DNA from: a virus | IMG/VR virus record: IMGVR_UViG_3300009466_000014 | Location: 1-27,032 of that record | Strand: one strand, 5' to 3' | Length of the DNA: 27,032 bases | Part shown: positions 14,060 through 19,079 of the stretch, piece after piece | How positions within the stretch are numbered: the first letter of the stretch is position 1 | How the letters are laid out: every line of letters begins with the position of its first letter | Position numbers and translations under genes: made by a program | The notes under the pieces: generated by a model | What the model was told of the DNA's origin: nothing | The model's database searches: none | What the model saw: only the letters and a program-made list of their open reading frames with translations

Positions 14060-14325
14060 AATTCACTGATCTTGAGTTTGAACCACATCCACATTATCCT
14101 GATGGAGTACATGCAAGGTATTTCTTCCCTAATGGGTATGGAGTATCTGTAGTCAAGTTCCCTGGCTCGTATGGTTTTCAAGATGGATTATATGAAGTAG
14201 CCATCATCAAAGGAACCAAAGAAAACTATGAAATCTGTTATGATACACCTATCACTGATGATGTCCTAGGACACCGAGATGAAACCGACGTTGAAAATAT
14301 CATGGAGGAAGTACAAACACTATGA
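14056..14325 (+). CDS. Small hypothetical protein (89 aa)
   Basis: The product (MKFTDLEFEPHPHYPDGVHA...) is beta-rich (YFFPNGYGVSVVKFPGSYGF) with an acidic helical end. The pattern 'F.N.YG.SVV...SYG...GLYE.A' looks like a compact beta-sandwich shared by many phage and bacterial hypotheticals, but I cannot name it. The stop overlaps the next start by ATGA. Confidence 0.65.
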   Translation: MKFTDLEFEPHPHYPDGVHARYFFPNGYGVSVVKFPGSYGFQDGLYEVAIIKGTKENYEICYDTPITDDVLGHRDETDVENIMEEVQTL

Positions 14326-14438
14326 TCACAACAATAATGGCAGGATTTGCCTTTGGTTATTGTGTAGCCGATATTATAATCAATTATCGTGCTCGTCGTG
14401 AACACAATAACTTACTAAAAACAACTATTCAGAGGTAA
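14322..14438 (+). CDS. Tiny membrane protein (38 aa)
   Basis: ATG 14322 overlaps the previous stop as ATGA. The N-terminal half (MITTIMAGFAFGYCVADIII) is a transmembrane helix and the tail is basic (NYRARREHNN). Function is unknown. Confidence 0.6.
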   Translation: MITTIMAGFAFGYCVADIIINYRARREHNNLLKTTIQR

Positions 14439-14441
14439 CAA

Positions 14442-14528
14442 ATGTCTAAAAAGCCTTATAACAAACAACCACAACCAAAGACTGTAAAGATCTTTGGCAC
14501 CTATCATACCTATACCAAAATCAAGTAA
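14442..14528 (+). CDS. Tiny basic protein (28 aa)
   Basis: ATG 14442 has AGAGG about 6 nt upstream. The product MSKKPYNKQPQPKTVKIFGT followed by YHTYTKIK is very basic and lies at the end of the 13159-14528 unit. Length is minimal, but the ribosome site and position support it. Confidence 0.5.
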   Translation: MSKKPYNKQPQPKTVKIFGTYHTYTKIK

Positions 14529-14544
14529 AAGATGTCTATCTGAC

Positions 14545-14552
14545 AATAAATA
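14545..14552 (+). promoter_or_regulatory. Late-type promoter motif AATAAATA
   Basis: AATAAATA is one base from the T4 late consensus. It lies just upstream of the candidate small RNA and about 30 nt before a strong terminator, with no gene between. Confidence 0.4.
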
Positions 14553-14555
14553 GTA

Positions 14556-14606
14556 TTGCTTATGTGTCGCAACTTAAGCAAAAGGGAGCAATTGCTCCCT
14601 TTTTTA
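14556..14606 (+). ncRNA. Candidate small RNA with antisense loop
   Basis: A transcript from the motif at 14545 to the terminator would be about 50 nt with two hairpins. Hairpin 1 pairs TTGCTTA (14556-14562) with TAAGCAA (14575-14581) and exposes a 12-nt loop containing TGTGTCGCAA. Hairpin 2 is the terminator. The loop is exactly complementary to TTGCGACACA in the leader of the next gene (14619-14628). This two-hairpin design is that of antisense RNAs. No expression evidence exists. Confidence 0.45.
14582..14606 (+). terminator. Intrinsic terminator with perfect palindrome
   Basis: AAGGGAGCAATTGCTCCCTT is a perfect 20-nt palindrome followed by T's (to 14605). The inner stem is GGGAGC-AATT-GCTCCC. 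It ends the 13159 unit and/or the candidate small RNA. Confidence 0.9.
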
Positions 14607-14607
14607 A

Positions 14608-14615
14608 TATAAATA
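14608..14615 (+). promoter_or_regulatory. T4 late promoter consensus TATAAATA
   Basis: This is an exact match to the T4 late -10. Transcription would start near 14620, so the mRNA of the next gene would begin at or within the TTGCGACACATAA arm. Confidence 0.6.
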
Positions 14616-14636
14616 TGATTGCGACACATAAAGCAG

Positions 14637-15038
14637 ATGAAGAAACTCTATGTAGGAGAGTTGGACAAATTGTTCAACATAGACGGATGTGGCTGGATAG
14701 AAGATGATCCAAGTAGATATACTGTAACAAGAGATTCACACTCATGGAATAAATGTACTAAAGGATTAACTACATGCCCTGAACATCAAAAAGAAATCAA
14801 TAGGCAAATGATGTTGAAAAGATATGCTGAAGGTTTGGATGTGACTGGTGCAAATAATCCAAGAGCAAAGACTTGGAAAATAATATATCAAGATGGAAGA
14901 GAGATAATCATCGGTGCATTGCAAAGATGGGCATTGGATAATGGTTATAGCAGGTCTGGTGTAAAGAACCTAGCCTACGGAAAATGGAAGAGATACAGGG
15001 ATTTGGTGTCAATTGAAGAAGTGTCACAAAGCTCTTGA
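14637..15038 (+). CDS. Homing-endonuclease-associated DNA-binding protein, NUMOD-like (133 aa)
   Basis: I chose ATG 14637 (MKKLYVGELDKLFNIDGCGW). The C-terminal half (TGANNPRAKTWKIIYQDGRE..., ending ALQRWALDNGYSRSGVKNLA, YGKWKRYRDL) matches the DNA-binding tail found behind GIY-YIG/HNH homing nucleases, with N-N-P-x-A-K-T-W-K and a helix-turn-helix-like end. The N-terminal part has two Cys and a His (WNKCTKGLTTCPEH) but no GIY-YIG or clear HNH motif. It may be a remnant or regulatory derivative of a mobile endonuclease. It is isolated by a terminator, inverted repeat and its own promoter. Confidence 0.7.
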   Translation: MKKLYVGELDKLFNIDGCGWIEDDPSRYTVTRDSHSWNKCTKGLTTCPEHQKEINRQMMLKRYAEGLDVTGANNPRAKTWKIIYQDGREIIIGALQRWALDNGYSRSGVKNLAYGKWKRYRDLVSIEEVSQSS

Positions 15039-15063
15039 CCATGCCCATGATCTGACCTATACT
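15035..15063 (+). promoter_or_regulatory. Sigma70-type promoter (TTGACC-17-TATACT)
   Basis: TTGACC (15035-15040) overlaps the stop of the previous gene. After 17 nt comes TATACT (15058-15063), 27 nt before the ATG at 15091. Its position rules out the longer in-frame start at 15013. Confidence 0.78.
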
Positions 15064-15090
15064 GTAAAGGTAATCAAGGAATGCAACTCA

Positions 15091-15543
15091 ATGGCTACCC
15101 GAGGACGCATCGGCATCGAACTGAAAGATGGTTCTGTAGTTTCCGCGTACTGTCATTATGATAATTATCCTGAGCACACTGGTAAAATCCTCAAAGAGCA
15201 GTATACCACTAAAGAACAAGTTTCCAAACTGATTGATGGTGGTTCTATGTCATCTATTCGCACTGCACATCTATGGGAAACCAAAGCAATCCGAGATAAA
15301 AACAATAATATCGTCACTGATGAACATGGTAATTGGCTTTATACACCCACCAGAAGCCCACAGCCTCTATATCATACAGAAAGAGGTGAAGAGATCTGTG
15401 TAGAACACTCTACCCTAAAAGAATTCATCTCTGGTAATTCTGGAGAAGAGTATGCTTACTTGTTCACTCTAAATAATGAATGGAAAGCCTACAAGATTGG
15501 CTGGGGCACCACCAATACCATTGAGGTCCAGATTCCAAACTGA
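15091..15543 (+). CDS. Conserved hypothetical protein of the 'GRIG' type (150 aa)
   Basis: I chose ATG 15091 because the promoter lies between it and the upstream start. The N-terminus MATRGRIGIELKDGSVVSAY followed by CHYDNYPEHTGKILKEQYTT matches a family shared by cyanophages and cyanobacteria, in which a 'G-R-I-G...DG...S.Y.H.D.YPE..G..L' domain is characteristic. The C-terminus (EYAYLFTLNNEWKAYKIGWG) is beta-rich. Biochemical function is not known to me. Confidence 0.75.
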   Translation: MATRGRIGIELKDGSVVSAYCHYDNYPEHTGKILKEQYTTKEQVSKLIDGGSMSSIRTAHLWETKAIRDKNNNIVTDEHGNWLYTPTRSPQPLYHTERGEEICVEHSTLKEFISGNSGEEYAYLFTLNNEWKAYKIGWGTTNTIEVQIPN

Positions 15544-15550
15544 CCACTCA

Positions 15551-15583
15551 GGGGCCACACCAGCCCCTTTTCTGCTTTATACT
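15551..15583 (+). promoter_or_regulatory. Terminator hairpin followed by -10 TATACT (design B)
   Basis: GGGGC (15551-15555) and GCCCC (15563-15567) flank a 7-nt loop and are followed by TTTTCT, an intrinsic terminator for the gene at 15091. TATACT at 15578-15583 lies 24 nt before the next start without a recognisable -35 at 16-18 nt. Confidence 0.65.
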
Positions 15584-15606
15584 ACACACAGTTCAGCCAA
15601 CCACCC

Positions 15607-15897
15607 ATGGCCACTCAACAGTTCATTCCTCAAGTCTCCAACCACTTCTCCAAAAGAATCCGTGTTAATACAGGAGATAGTATCTTCTATGTTTATCCTG
15701 ATAAACTTATGGAGTCTATTCCTCTTCCTGAAACTGAAGAAGATGCAATTGGTGATGGCTTTCTAGTCATCAGTGAGTATGATTCCAAGTTCTGCACTTA
15801 TTACTTGTGTATTGCAAATGAAGAATACATCGGTAGCCTTGATAAACTAGAATCTATTCTGTATGATTGGTCATTGTCCGAAGGATACCAATGGTAA
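15607..15897 (+). CDS. Small hypothetical protein (96 aa)
   Basis: ATG 15607 follows CAGCCAACCACCC. The product (MATQQFIPQVSNHFSKRIRV...) is a mixed, rather acidic protein (LPETEEDAIGDGFLVISEYD), with three Cys/Tyr-rich strands and a helical end (DKLESILYDWSLSEGYQW). A second frame at 15476-15766 overlaps but has poor protein character. Function is unknown. Confidence 0.7.
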   Translation: MATQQFIPQVSNHFSKRIRVNTGDSIFYVYPDKLMESIPLPETEEDAIGDGFLVISEYDSKFCTYYLCIANEEYIGSLDKLESILYDWSLSEGYQW

Positions 15898-15903
15898 CAT
15901 GCA

Positions 15904-16044
15904 ATGAACATTCCAAACTGGCAACATCACTCTAACAAACCAAAAACCACTAAAGGTCAATGCAAAGGAAAACTCAAGGCTAGGAAGCAATCTTTACAAC
16001 ACCTCAAAGCCCAGTATTTGCGACCAAAAAACAGCACTTTTTGA
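15904..16044 (+). CDS. Small basic protein (46 aa)
   Basis: The frame from ATG 15904 to TGA 16042-16044 gives MNIPNWQHHSNKPKTTKGQC followed by a Lys/Arg-rich helix (KGKLKARKQSLQHLKAQYLR). It is compact, strongly basic and fits between its neighbours. No family is recognised; DNA or RNA binding is possible from charge alone. Confidence 0.5.
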   Translation: MNIPNWQHHSNKPKTTKGQCKGKLKARKQSLQHLKAQYLRPKNSTF

Positions 16045-16054
16045 CCCTAAAACC

Positions 16055-16282
16055 ATGCCAGCCATCTCCCACAACCAAACACTGCATTTAATTCATTCTA
16101 AACTGTATTCAGCCTCACCATCCTCTTGGCCAGCAGATGAACCACTCATACATTGGTCAGTAAAGACTCCAGATAAAACACTTAAAGTAACCACATTTGG
16201 GTACAAGAATCCAATTAAAGAAATCAAGAAGCATATCCATAATACTATCACTACTCAGTTAGTAATAAGAGAATATATCTAA
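16055..16282 (+). CDS. Small hypothetical protein (75 aa)
   Basis: ATG 16055 is preceded by a C/A-rich leader (CCTAAAACC). The product (MPAISHNQTLHLIHSKLYSA...) has a strand-helix arrangement (WSVKTPDKTLKVTTFGYKNP, then IKEIKKHIHN). No motif is recognised. It ends just before a late-type promoter motif. Confidence 0.6.
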   Translation: MPAISHNQTLHLIHSKLYSASPSSWPADEPLIHWSVKTPDKTLKVTTFGYKNPIKEIKKHIHNTITTQLVIREYI

Positions 16283-16285
16283 AAA

Positions 16286-16293
16286 AATAAATA
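16286..16293 (+). promoter_or_regulatory. Late-type promoter motif AATAAATA
   Basis: AATAAATA lies 24 nt before the coiled-coil gene start, close to the T4 late consensus TATAAATA. Confidence 0.4.
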
Positions 16294-16316
16294 ATTCATC
16301 AATCACTAATCACAAC

Positions 16317-16505
16317 ATGATTACCTATCAACAGTTCAATGAGAACTTACAACAGAGACAACAACAACTCAATCAAAGACAAAGAGAAAAGCTACAAGCA
16401 GAAAGAGAAAGAGTAGCAAAGTATCATGCTAACAAGAAAGCAGAAGCAGATAGAGAAGATGAACAAGCAGAGATTATTAAGAGAATAGAGAAGATAAAGA
16501 AGTGA
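16317..16505 (+). CDS. Charged coiled-coil protein (62 aa)
   Basis: The product (MITYQQFNENLQQRQQQLNQ, then RQREKLQAERERVAKYHANK) is one long Gln/Arg/Glu-rich helix with strong coiled-coil character. The M-x-T/x-Y-x-x-F start is common in small T4-like cyanophage and phage proteins. The late-type motif upstream suggests late expression. Function is unknown. Confidence 0.65.
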   Translation: MITYQQFNENLQQRQQQLNQRQREKLQAERERVAKYHANKKAEADREDEQAEIIKRIEKIKK

Positions 16506-16559
16506 TACGGAAAGAATAGTATGAATATGTGTAATTATTAACATTGTATTAAATGTACT

Positions 16560-16718
16560 AAAAAATATAAGTTTGTGTTATGTAATGATGACAATAGAGA
16601 GAATTATTAAGTATATACTGTATGTGTGTCCGAGTGTCTCTGGTTGTCTCCGAGTGTCTCTATGTGTGTCCGAGTGTCTCTGTTTGTCTCAGAAAGGTTC
16701 GGAGGTTCAGCAGTCTTG
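16560..16718 (-). ncRNA. Candidate minus-strand non-coding RNA
   Basis: The consensus promoter at 16725-16753 should start leftward transcription near 16718. The RNA would contain three copies of AGAGACACTCGGA spaced 20 nt apart and no long open frame. A weak possible end is a 4-bp AT stem (ATAA/TTAT) followed by six U at 16565-16560. Only the promoter is convincing; the length is a guess. Confidence 0.4.
16621..16690 (+). repeat. 20-bp tandem repeat, 3.5 copies
   Basis: Units at 16621-16640 and 16661-16680 are identical (TATGTGTGTCCGAGTGTCTC). The unit at 16641-16660 differs at its 5' half (TGGTTGTCTCCGAGTGTCTC), and a fourth half unit begins TGTTTGTCTC. Period is exactly 20, about two helical turns. 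No spacers are present, so this is not a CRISPR array. Confidence 0.95.
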
Positions 16719-16724
16719 GCCCGC

Positions 16725-16753
16725 AGTATACCACATCACGCCGAGTTTGTCAA
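16725..16753 (-). promoter_or_regulatory. Consensus minus-strand promoter (TTGACA-17-TATACT)
   Basis: Read on the minus strand, TTGACA (16753-16748) is followed after exactly 17 nt by TATACT (16730-16725). It is one of the best matches in the window and the only convincing promoter pointing left. It faces the tandem repeat. Confidence 0.65.
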
Positions 16754-16878
16754 GCCCCCCAGCCCAAAAAACCCATAAGGACTCCAAATCATTCCGAGCC
16801 CCTCTGATTATTATCACTAATATCAGAAATTATTAACCATATACCATATACCCATAAGCATCACTGATCAATGACCCC

Positions 16879-16907
16879 TTGACACCAGACCCAGAATGCC
16901 CTATATT
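16879..16907 (+). promoter_or_regulatory. Sigma70-type promoter (TTGACA-17-TATATT)
   Basis: TTGACA (16879-16884), 17 nt, TATATT (16902-16907), 26 nt before ATG 16934. The upstream CTGATCAATGACCCC resembles the design-A block but lacks the hairpin. Confidence 0.78.
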
Positions 16908-16933
16908 GCATATGTCCCTGAGAGACCTCCCCA

Positions 16934-17056
16934 ATGGAAGCTCTGATTGCAGCCCTCTACAAGATCTTTTATGATAACTCCCAGGCGGGTTATTATAATG
17001 CTATCTCTGCAGTAATGGCTAATTATGATCACTATAATGATGGGAGTGATTATTGA
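16934..17056 (+). CDS. Small Tyr/Asp-rich protein (40 aa)
   Basis: The product MEALIAALYKIFYDNSQAGY followed by YNAISAVMANYDHYNDGSDY has a short N-terminal helix and an acidic, aromatic tail. The leader is AGAGACCTCCCCA, without a Shine-Dalgarno. Stop and next start overlap as TGATG. Function is unknown. Confidence 0.6.
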   Translation: MEALIAALYKIFYDNSQAGYYNAISAVMANYDHYNDGSDY

Positions 17057-17262
17057 TGGTTAACTACACTGAAGTGATTAGTTTCTTTAACTTACATTCC
17101 ATGAACCAAGACGAAGCTATCGAACTGCTACAGGAAGAGCTTTATAGTAATAACTATGTGTTCATGGAGAAAGTAATTGAAGAATATGTATTGGGATTAG
17201 AACAAACTGAATTAGCAAATCTTATCAATACCATAAGGACAGCTAATCATTCAGAGGGTTGA
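17056..17262 (+). CDS. Small acidic helical protein (68 aa)
   Basis: I chose ATG 17056 for the TGATG overlap. The product (MVNYTEVISFFNLHSMNQDE, then AIELLQEELYSNNYVFMEKV) is helical and acidic. Its end lies over the next promoter. No family is recognised. Confidence 0.65.
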   Translation: MVNYTEVISFFNLHSMNQDEAIELLQEELYSNNYVFMEKVIEEYVLGLEQTELANLINTIRTANHSEG

Positions 17263-17287
17263 CAGACCCCTGAAAATCGGTTAAGTT
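17243..17287 (+). promoter_or_regulatory. Design-A promoter (TTGACA-17-TAAGTT)
   Basis: The block CTAATCATTCAGAGGG leads into TTGACA (17259-17264), then 17 nt and TAAGTT (17282-17287). GGGT (17256-17259) and ACCC (17266-17269) form a short stem around the -35. The next start, 17316, lies 28 nt downstream. Confidence 0.72.
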
Positions 17288-17315
17288 ACCTTTGTTCACT
17301 TCTGAACCACCTCCA

Positions 17316-17498
17316 ATGGCTCTGATTCTCGACACCTGCAATCAGTACAATTCTGTTGCAAATCATGATCACAAAATGACATGGTGTGCATCTTGGGTTG
17401 ACCATTATAATTTCCTTGCAGGTATTAGTTTCAATACTGAAGCTGAGACTGCAATGTATAAAGAAGAGATGACTGAATACCTTTGCTATGATGTCTGA
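17316..17498 (+). CDS. Small hypothetical protein (60 aa)
   Basis: I chose ATG 17316; an in-frame start at 17292 lies too close to the -10. The leader GAACCACCTCCA lacks a Shine-Dalgarno. The product (MALILDTCNQYNSVANHDHK, then MTWCASWVDHYNFLAGISFN) is a small soluble protein with three Cys. Its TGA stop is the first three bases of the palindrome that precedes the next promoter. Confidence 0.65.
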   Translation: MALILDTCNQYNSVANHDHKMTWCASWVDHYNFLAGISFNTEAETAMYKEEMTEYLCYDV

Positions 17499-17552
17499 TT
17501 AGTATTACTAATCAATCAGGGGGTTGACAGAGGCCAGCCCCCATGCCATACT
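17496..17552 (+). promoter_or_regulatory. Design-A promoter with upstream palindrome (TTGACA-17-CATACT)
   Basis: TGATTAGTATTACTAATCA (17496-17514) is a perfect 8-bp-arm palindrome starting at the stop codon. The conserved CTAATCAATCAG block overlaps it. GGGGG (17519-17523) and CCCCC (17538-17542) put TTGACA (17524-17529) in a loop, and CATACT (17547-17552) follows after 17 nt. Confidence 0.78.
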
Positions 17553-17575
17553 TACATCGTTCACCACACAAGGCC

Positions 17576-17848
17576 ATGAACCTCACTTCTGAACAGGTCA
17601 AAGATCTCTGCCAGGCACATTGTTATCGTGTCATTGATCAAATGAACCACGATGATTTGATTAGCTATGCTGTACAGATGATGTACATGTCATTTGAGAA
17701 GAATCCTGGTGATGGTGACATTGATGTTGAAATGTTGGTTTCTGACATCTATGTTGCTGAAGATGAAGATGATGATTCTGTGCGAGAGTTTATCTCTGGC
17801 ACAGTAGGTGAAGAGATTGCTGAACAAGTTATTAACTATCAATTCTGA
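17576..17848 (+). CDS. Acidic hypothetical protein (90 aa)
   Basis: I chose ATG 17576 because the upstream in-frame ATG at 17543 lies inside the promoter spacer. The product (MNLTSEQVKDLCQAHCYRVI...) is helical and strongly acidic in the centre (VAEDEDDDSVREFISGTVGE). The phrase EFISGxxGEE also occurs in the 150-aa product at 15091 (EFISGNSGEE), possibly a shared short motif. Function is unknown. Confidence 0.68.
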   Translation: MNLTSEQVKDLCQAHCYRVIDQMNHDDLISYAVQMMYMSFEKNPGDGDIDVEMLVSDIYVAEDEDDDSVREFISGTVGEEIAEQVINYQF

Positions 17849-17852
17849 ACCA

Positions 17853-17987
17853 ATGGACACTTACGATTTTGCTGAACTTGAGGCTGAGGTTTATGATTGG
17901 CAGGATGACATGTTGATTCCTGCTGATGATGATGCTGAAGCTGAACGTAATTTCAGCCAACTGTTTAACTCCAACACTGATTATTGA
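17853..17987 (+). CDS. Small acidic protein (44 aa)
   Basis: The frame from ATG 17853, 4 nt after the previous stop, gives MDTYDFAELEAEVYDWQDDM, then LIPADDDAEAERNFSQLFNS. It is extremely acidic (about a third Asp/Glu). It may bind a basic partner or mimic nucleic acid, but this is speculation from charge alone. Confidence 0.6.
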   Translation: MDTYDFAELEAEVYDWQDDMLIPADDDAEAERNFSQLFNSNTDY

Positions 17988-17992
17988 TTATT

Positions 17993-18121
17993 ATGTCTAA
18001 AGAAGTTCTGATTTCGATGCTTCGCAAGGGAAAGAATGGTGAGCAAATTCTCACTATTCTCGACATGATTACTGATGATGAAACCACTGCAGAACCCACA
18101 TCTGAAGAGATTGAGTTCTGA
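17993..18121 (+). CDS. Small conserved-type protein MSKE-LISMLRKG (42 aa)
   Basis: The product MSKEVLISMLRKGKNGEQIL followed by TILDMITDDETTAEPTSEEI begins with a helix that I associate with small cyanophage and cyanobacterial proteins of the 'MLRKGxNGxQIL.ILD' type. The tail is acidic. The stop TGA again begins the palindrome of the next promoter. Confidence 0.65.
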   Translation: MSKEVLISMLRKGKNGEQILTILDMITDDETTAEPTSEEIEF

Positions 18122-18174
18122 TTAGTATTACTAATCATTCAGGGGTTGACAAGCTCAGCCCCACCTGTTAAATT
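18119..18174 (+). promoter_or_regulatory. Design-A promoter with upstream palindrome (TTGACA-17-TAAATT)
   Basis: This is a second copy of the 17496 arrangement. The identical palindrome TGATTAGTATTACTAATCA is at 18119-18137, then TTCAGGGG, TTGACA (18146-18151), 17 nt and TAAATT (18169-18174). GGGG (18142-18145) and CCCC (18159-18162) flank the -35. Confidence 0.78.
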
Positions 18175-18200
18175 ATTATTGTTCAATCGAGACAACCACC

Positions 18201-18464
18201 ATGACTGTTGCAACCACTCCTGTTCACCGTCAGTTCACTAAAGAGCAATCTACTGCCATTCAAAGTGTTACTGTAGATGGCACTGATGTTATTGTTACTT
18301 ACCACAGTAACGCAGACAAAGCCTACGCATTCACATGTAGTGAGTCCTATGCACAATTCCTGACTGATCTACTTACTAATGATCAGCTAATCAAGGATGT
18401 TAGCATGGGTTCGACTATTGCTGATGCCAAGAAGACTGGTGAATTAGTATCAGTTACTGTCTGA
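18201..18464 (+). CDS. Small beta-rich protein, possibly KTSC-like (87 aa)
   Basis: The leader is GACAACCACC, without a Shine-Dalgarno. The core SVTVDGTDVIVTYHSNADKA-YAFTCSE has the 'V..dG..V.V.Y.s...Y.f..' strand pattern of small KTSC-type domains, which makes that assignment tentative. The second half is helical. No catalytic motif is present. Confidence 0.7.
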   Translation: MTVATTPVHRQFTKEQSTAIQSVTVDGTDVIVTYHSNADKAYAFTCSESYAQFLTDLLTNDQLIKDVSMGSTIADAKKTGELVSVTV

Positions 18465-18478
18465 TTATTAACTATACT

Positions 18479-18497
18479 GGGGAGGCAACTCCCCTTT
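18479..18497 (+). terminator. Intrinsic terminator
   Basis: GGGGAG (18479-18484) pairs with CTCCCC (18489-18494) around GCAA, a stable tetraloop, followed by TTT. Confidence 0.75.
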
Positions 18498-18520
18498 CAA
18501 AATTATTAACATTACAATCT

Positions 18521-18570
18521 GTGACAGCTGAACTCATTGCTGCCCTTATCATGCTTAAATTATTAAGCAT
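18521..18570 (+). promoter_or_regulatory. Hairpin leader with weak -35 (GTGACA)
   Basis: GTGACA at 18521-18526 is followed only by weak -10 candidates (TTATCA near 18546-18551). ATGCTTAA-ATTA-TTAAGCAT (18551-18570) is a perfect 8-bp-stem hairpin 21 nt before the next start. It could be an operator or an mRNA leader element. Confidence 0.4.
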
Positions 18571-18591
18571 AACTACCAGGAAACTCTCATC

Positions 18592-18783
18592 ATGGCTCCG
18601 ATGATTTCTGTTAAACCTATTTCCAAAAAGGCCAAAAACAGGTTCGCTAATCTAATGGAATCATGCGAACATTGTATTGTAGAACAACATGTAGGAGATA
18701 AGATATTTCTTAGAAGTATGAATGGAAAGAACTTCTTTTGGGTAAATATACTTAAAGACCAAGATTGGCAAGTGGAGATGTAG
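18592..18783 (+). CDS. Small basic protein (63 aa)
   Basis: ATG 18592 (MAPMISVKPISKKAKNRFAN, then LMESCEHCIVEQHVGDKIFL). The N-terminus is basic and the rest looks like a small beta barrel (VGDKIFLRSMNGKNFFWVNI). Two Cys are spaced C-x2-C. Function is unknown. Confidence 0.65.
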   Translation: MAPMISVKPISKKAKNRFANLMESCEHCIVEQHVGDKIFLRSMNGKNFFWVNILKDQDWQVEM

Positions 18784-18800
18784 ATATTACATTATGTTAC

Positions 18801-18837
18801 ATGGGGTGGGTTAGGTGCTCACCTCATGCTGTAGGAT
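18801..18837 (+). promoter_or_regulatory. Design-B hairpin plus TAGGAT
   Basis: ATGGGGTGGG (18801-18810) pairs with CTCACCTCAT (18818-18827), allowing two G-U pairs. It is followed 4 nt later by TAGGAT (18832-18837) within ATGCTGTAGGAT. No -35 is visible at normal spacing. The element probably both ends the upstream transcript and starts the next one. Confidence 0.5.
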
Positions 18838-18861
18838 CAACAGGCAGTCGCAACCACACCA

Positions 18862-19026
18862 ATGAACCCGACCCTAAGTTACTTTGAAGCTCTAGACTTT
18901 GCAGCTGGTTGTCTAGTTGGCGATGAATTCCTGACTGAGTATGGCTCTGCTGTTCGCTGGGTTAATTGTACCATTGATCTGGGCGAACTGTTCACCTTTA
19001 TCGACAATTGCCTGCAGAAAGTATAA
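18862..19026 (+). CDS. Small hypothetical protein (54 aa)
   Basis: The product (MNPTLSYFEALDFAAGCLVG, then DEFLTEYGSAVRWVNCTIDL) is acidic and aromatic with three Cys. It ends in KV-stop where AAAGTATAAT also forms a -10-like string, as at the end of the gene at 19417. Function is unknown. Confidence 0.65.
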   Translation: MNPTLSYFEALDFAAGCLVGDEFLTEYGSAVRWVNCTIDLGELFTFIDNCLQKV

Positions 19027-19041
19027 TGTTTCAAAGTGTGA

Positions 19042-19079
19042 CAGGGCTGGGTTACCTGGCCCTGCTGATGCTGTATGAT
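19042..19079 (+). promoter_or_regulatory. Design-B hairpin plus TATGAT
   Basis: CAGGGCTGGG (19042-19051) pairs with CCTGGCCCTG (19055-19064) around TTA with two G-U pairs, followed by TATGAT (19074-19079) in ATGCTGTATGAT. GTGACA at 19038-19043 is 30 nt from the -10, which is too far unless the hairpin is extruded. Confidence 0.5.

Larger units (their letters stand above)
14560..14631 (+). repeat. 13-bp perfect inverted repeat flanking a terminator and late promoter
   Basis: TTATGTGTCGCAA (14560-14572) and TTGCGACACATAA (14619-14631) are perfect reverse complements separated by 46 nt that hold the terminator and the TATAAATA motif. GCA also continues the pairing outward after one bulged base. 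Confidence 0.85.
16506..16878. other. Intergenic region without a supported gene
   Basis: The left part (16506-16620) is very AT-rich. The centre holds the 20-bp tandem repeat. The right part holds a consensus minus-strand promoter, a C-rich stretch and AT-rich repeats of the ATACCATATACC type. Open frames through the repeat (16573-16836, 16622-16807) have repetitive low-quality sequence and no ribosome site. Confidence 0.7.

Noticed and set aside
15476-15766. Open frame overlapping the genes at 15091 and 15607
   Set aside because: It crosses a terminator and the better frame at 15607, and has Ser/Pro/Leu-rich shadow composition.
16621-16690. Tandem repeat as a CRISPR array
   Set aside because: Units adjoin directly with period 20 and no spacers; no cas-like gene is present.
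16573-16836. Open frames through the repeat region (16573-16836 and 16622-16807)
   Set aside because: The sequence is a Val/Ser/Cys-rich translation of the repeats, with no ribosome site and no plausible domain.
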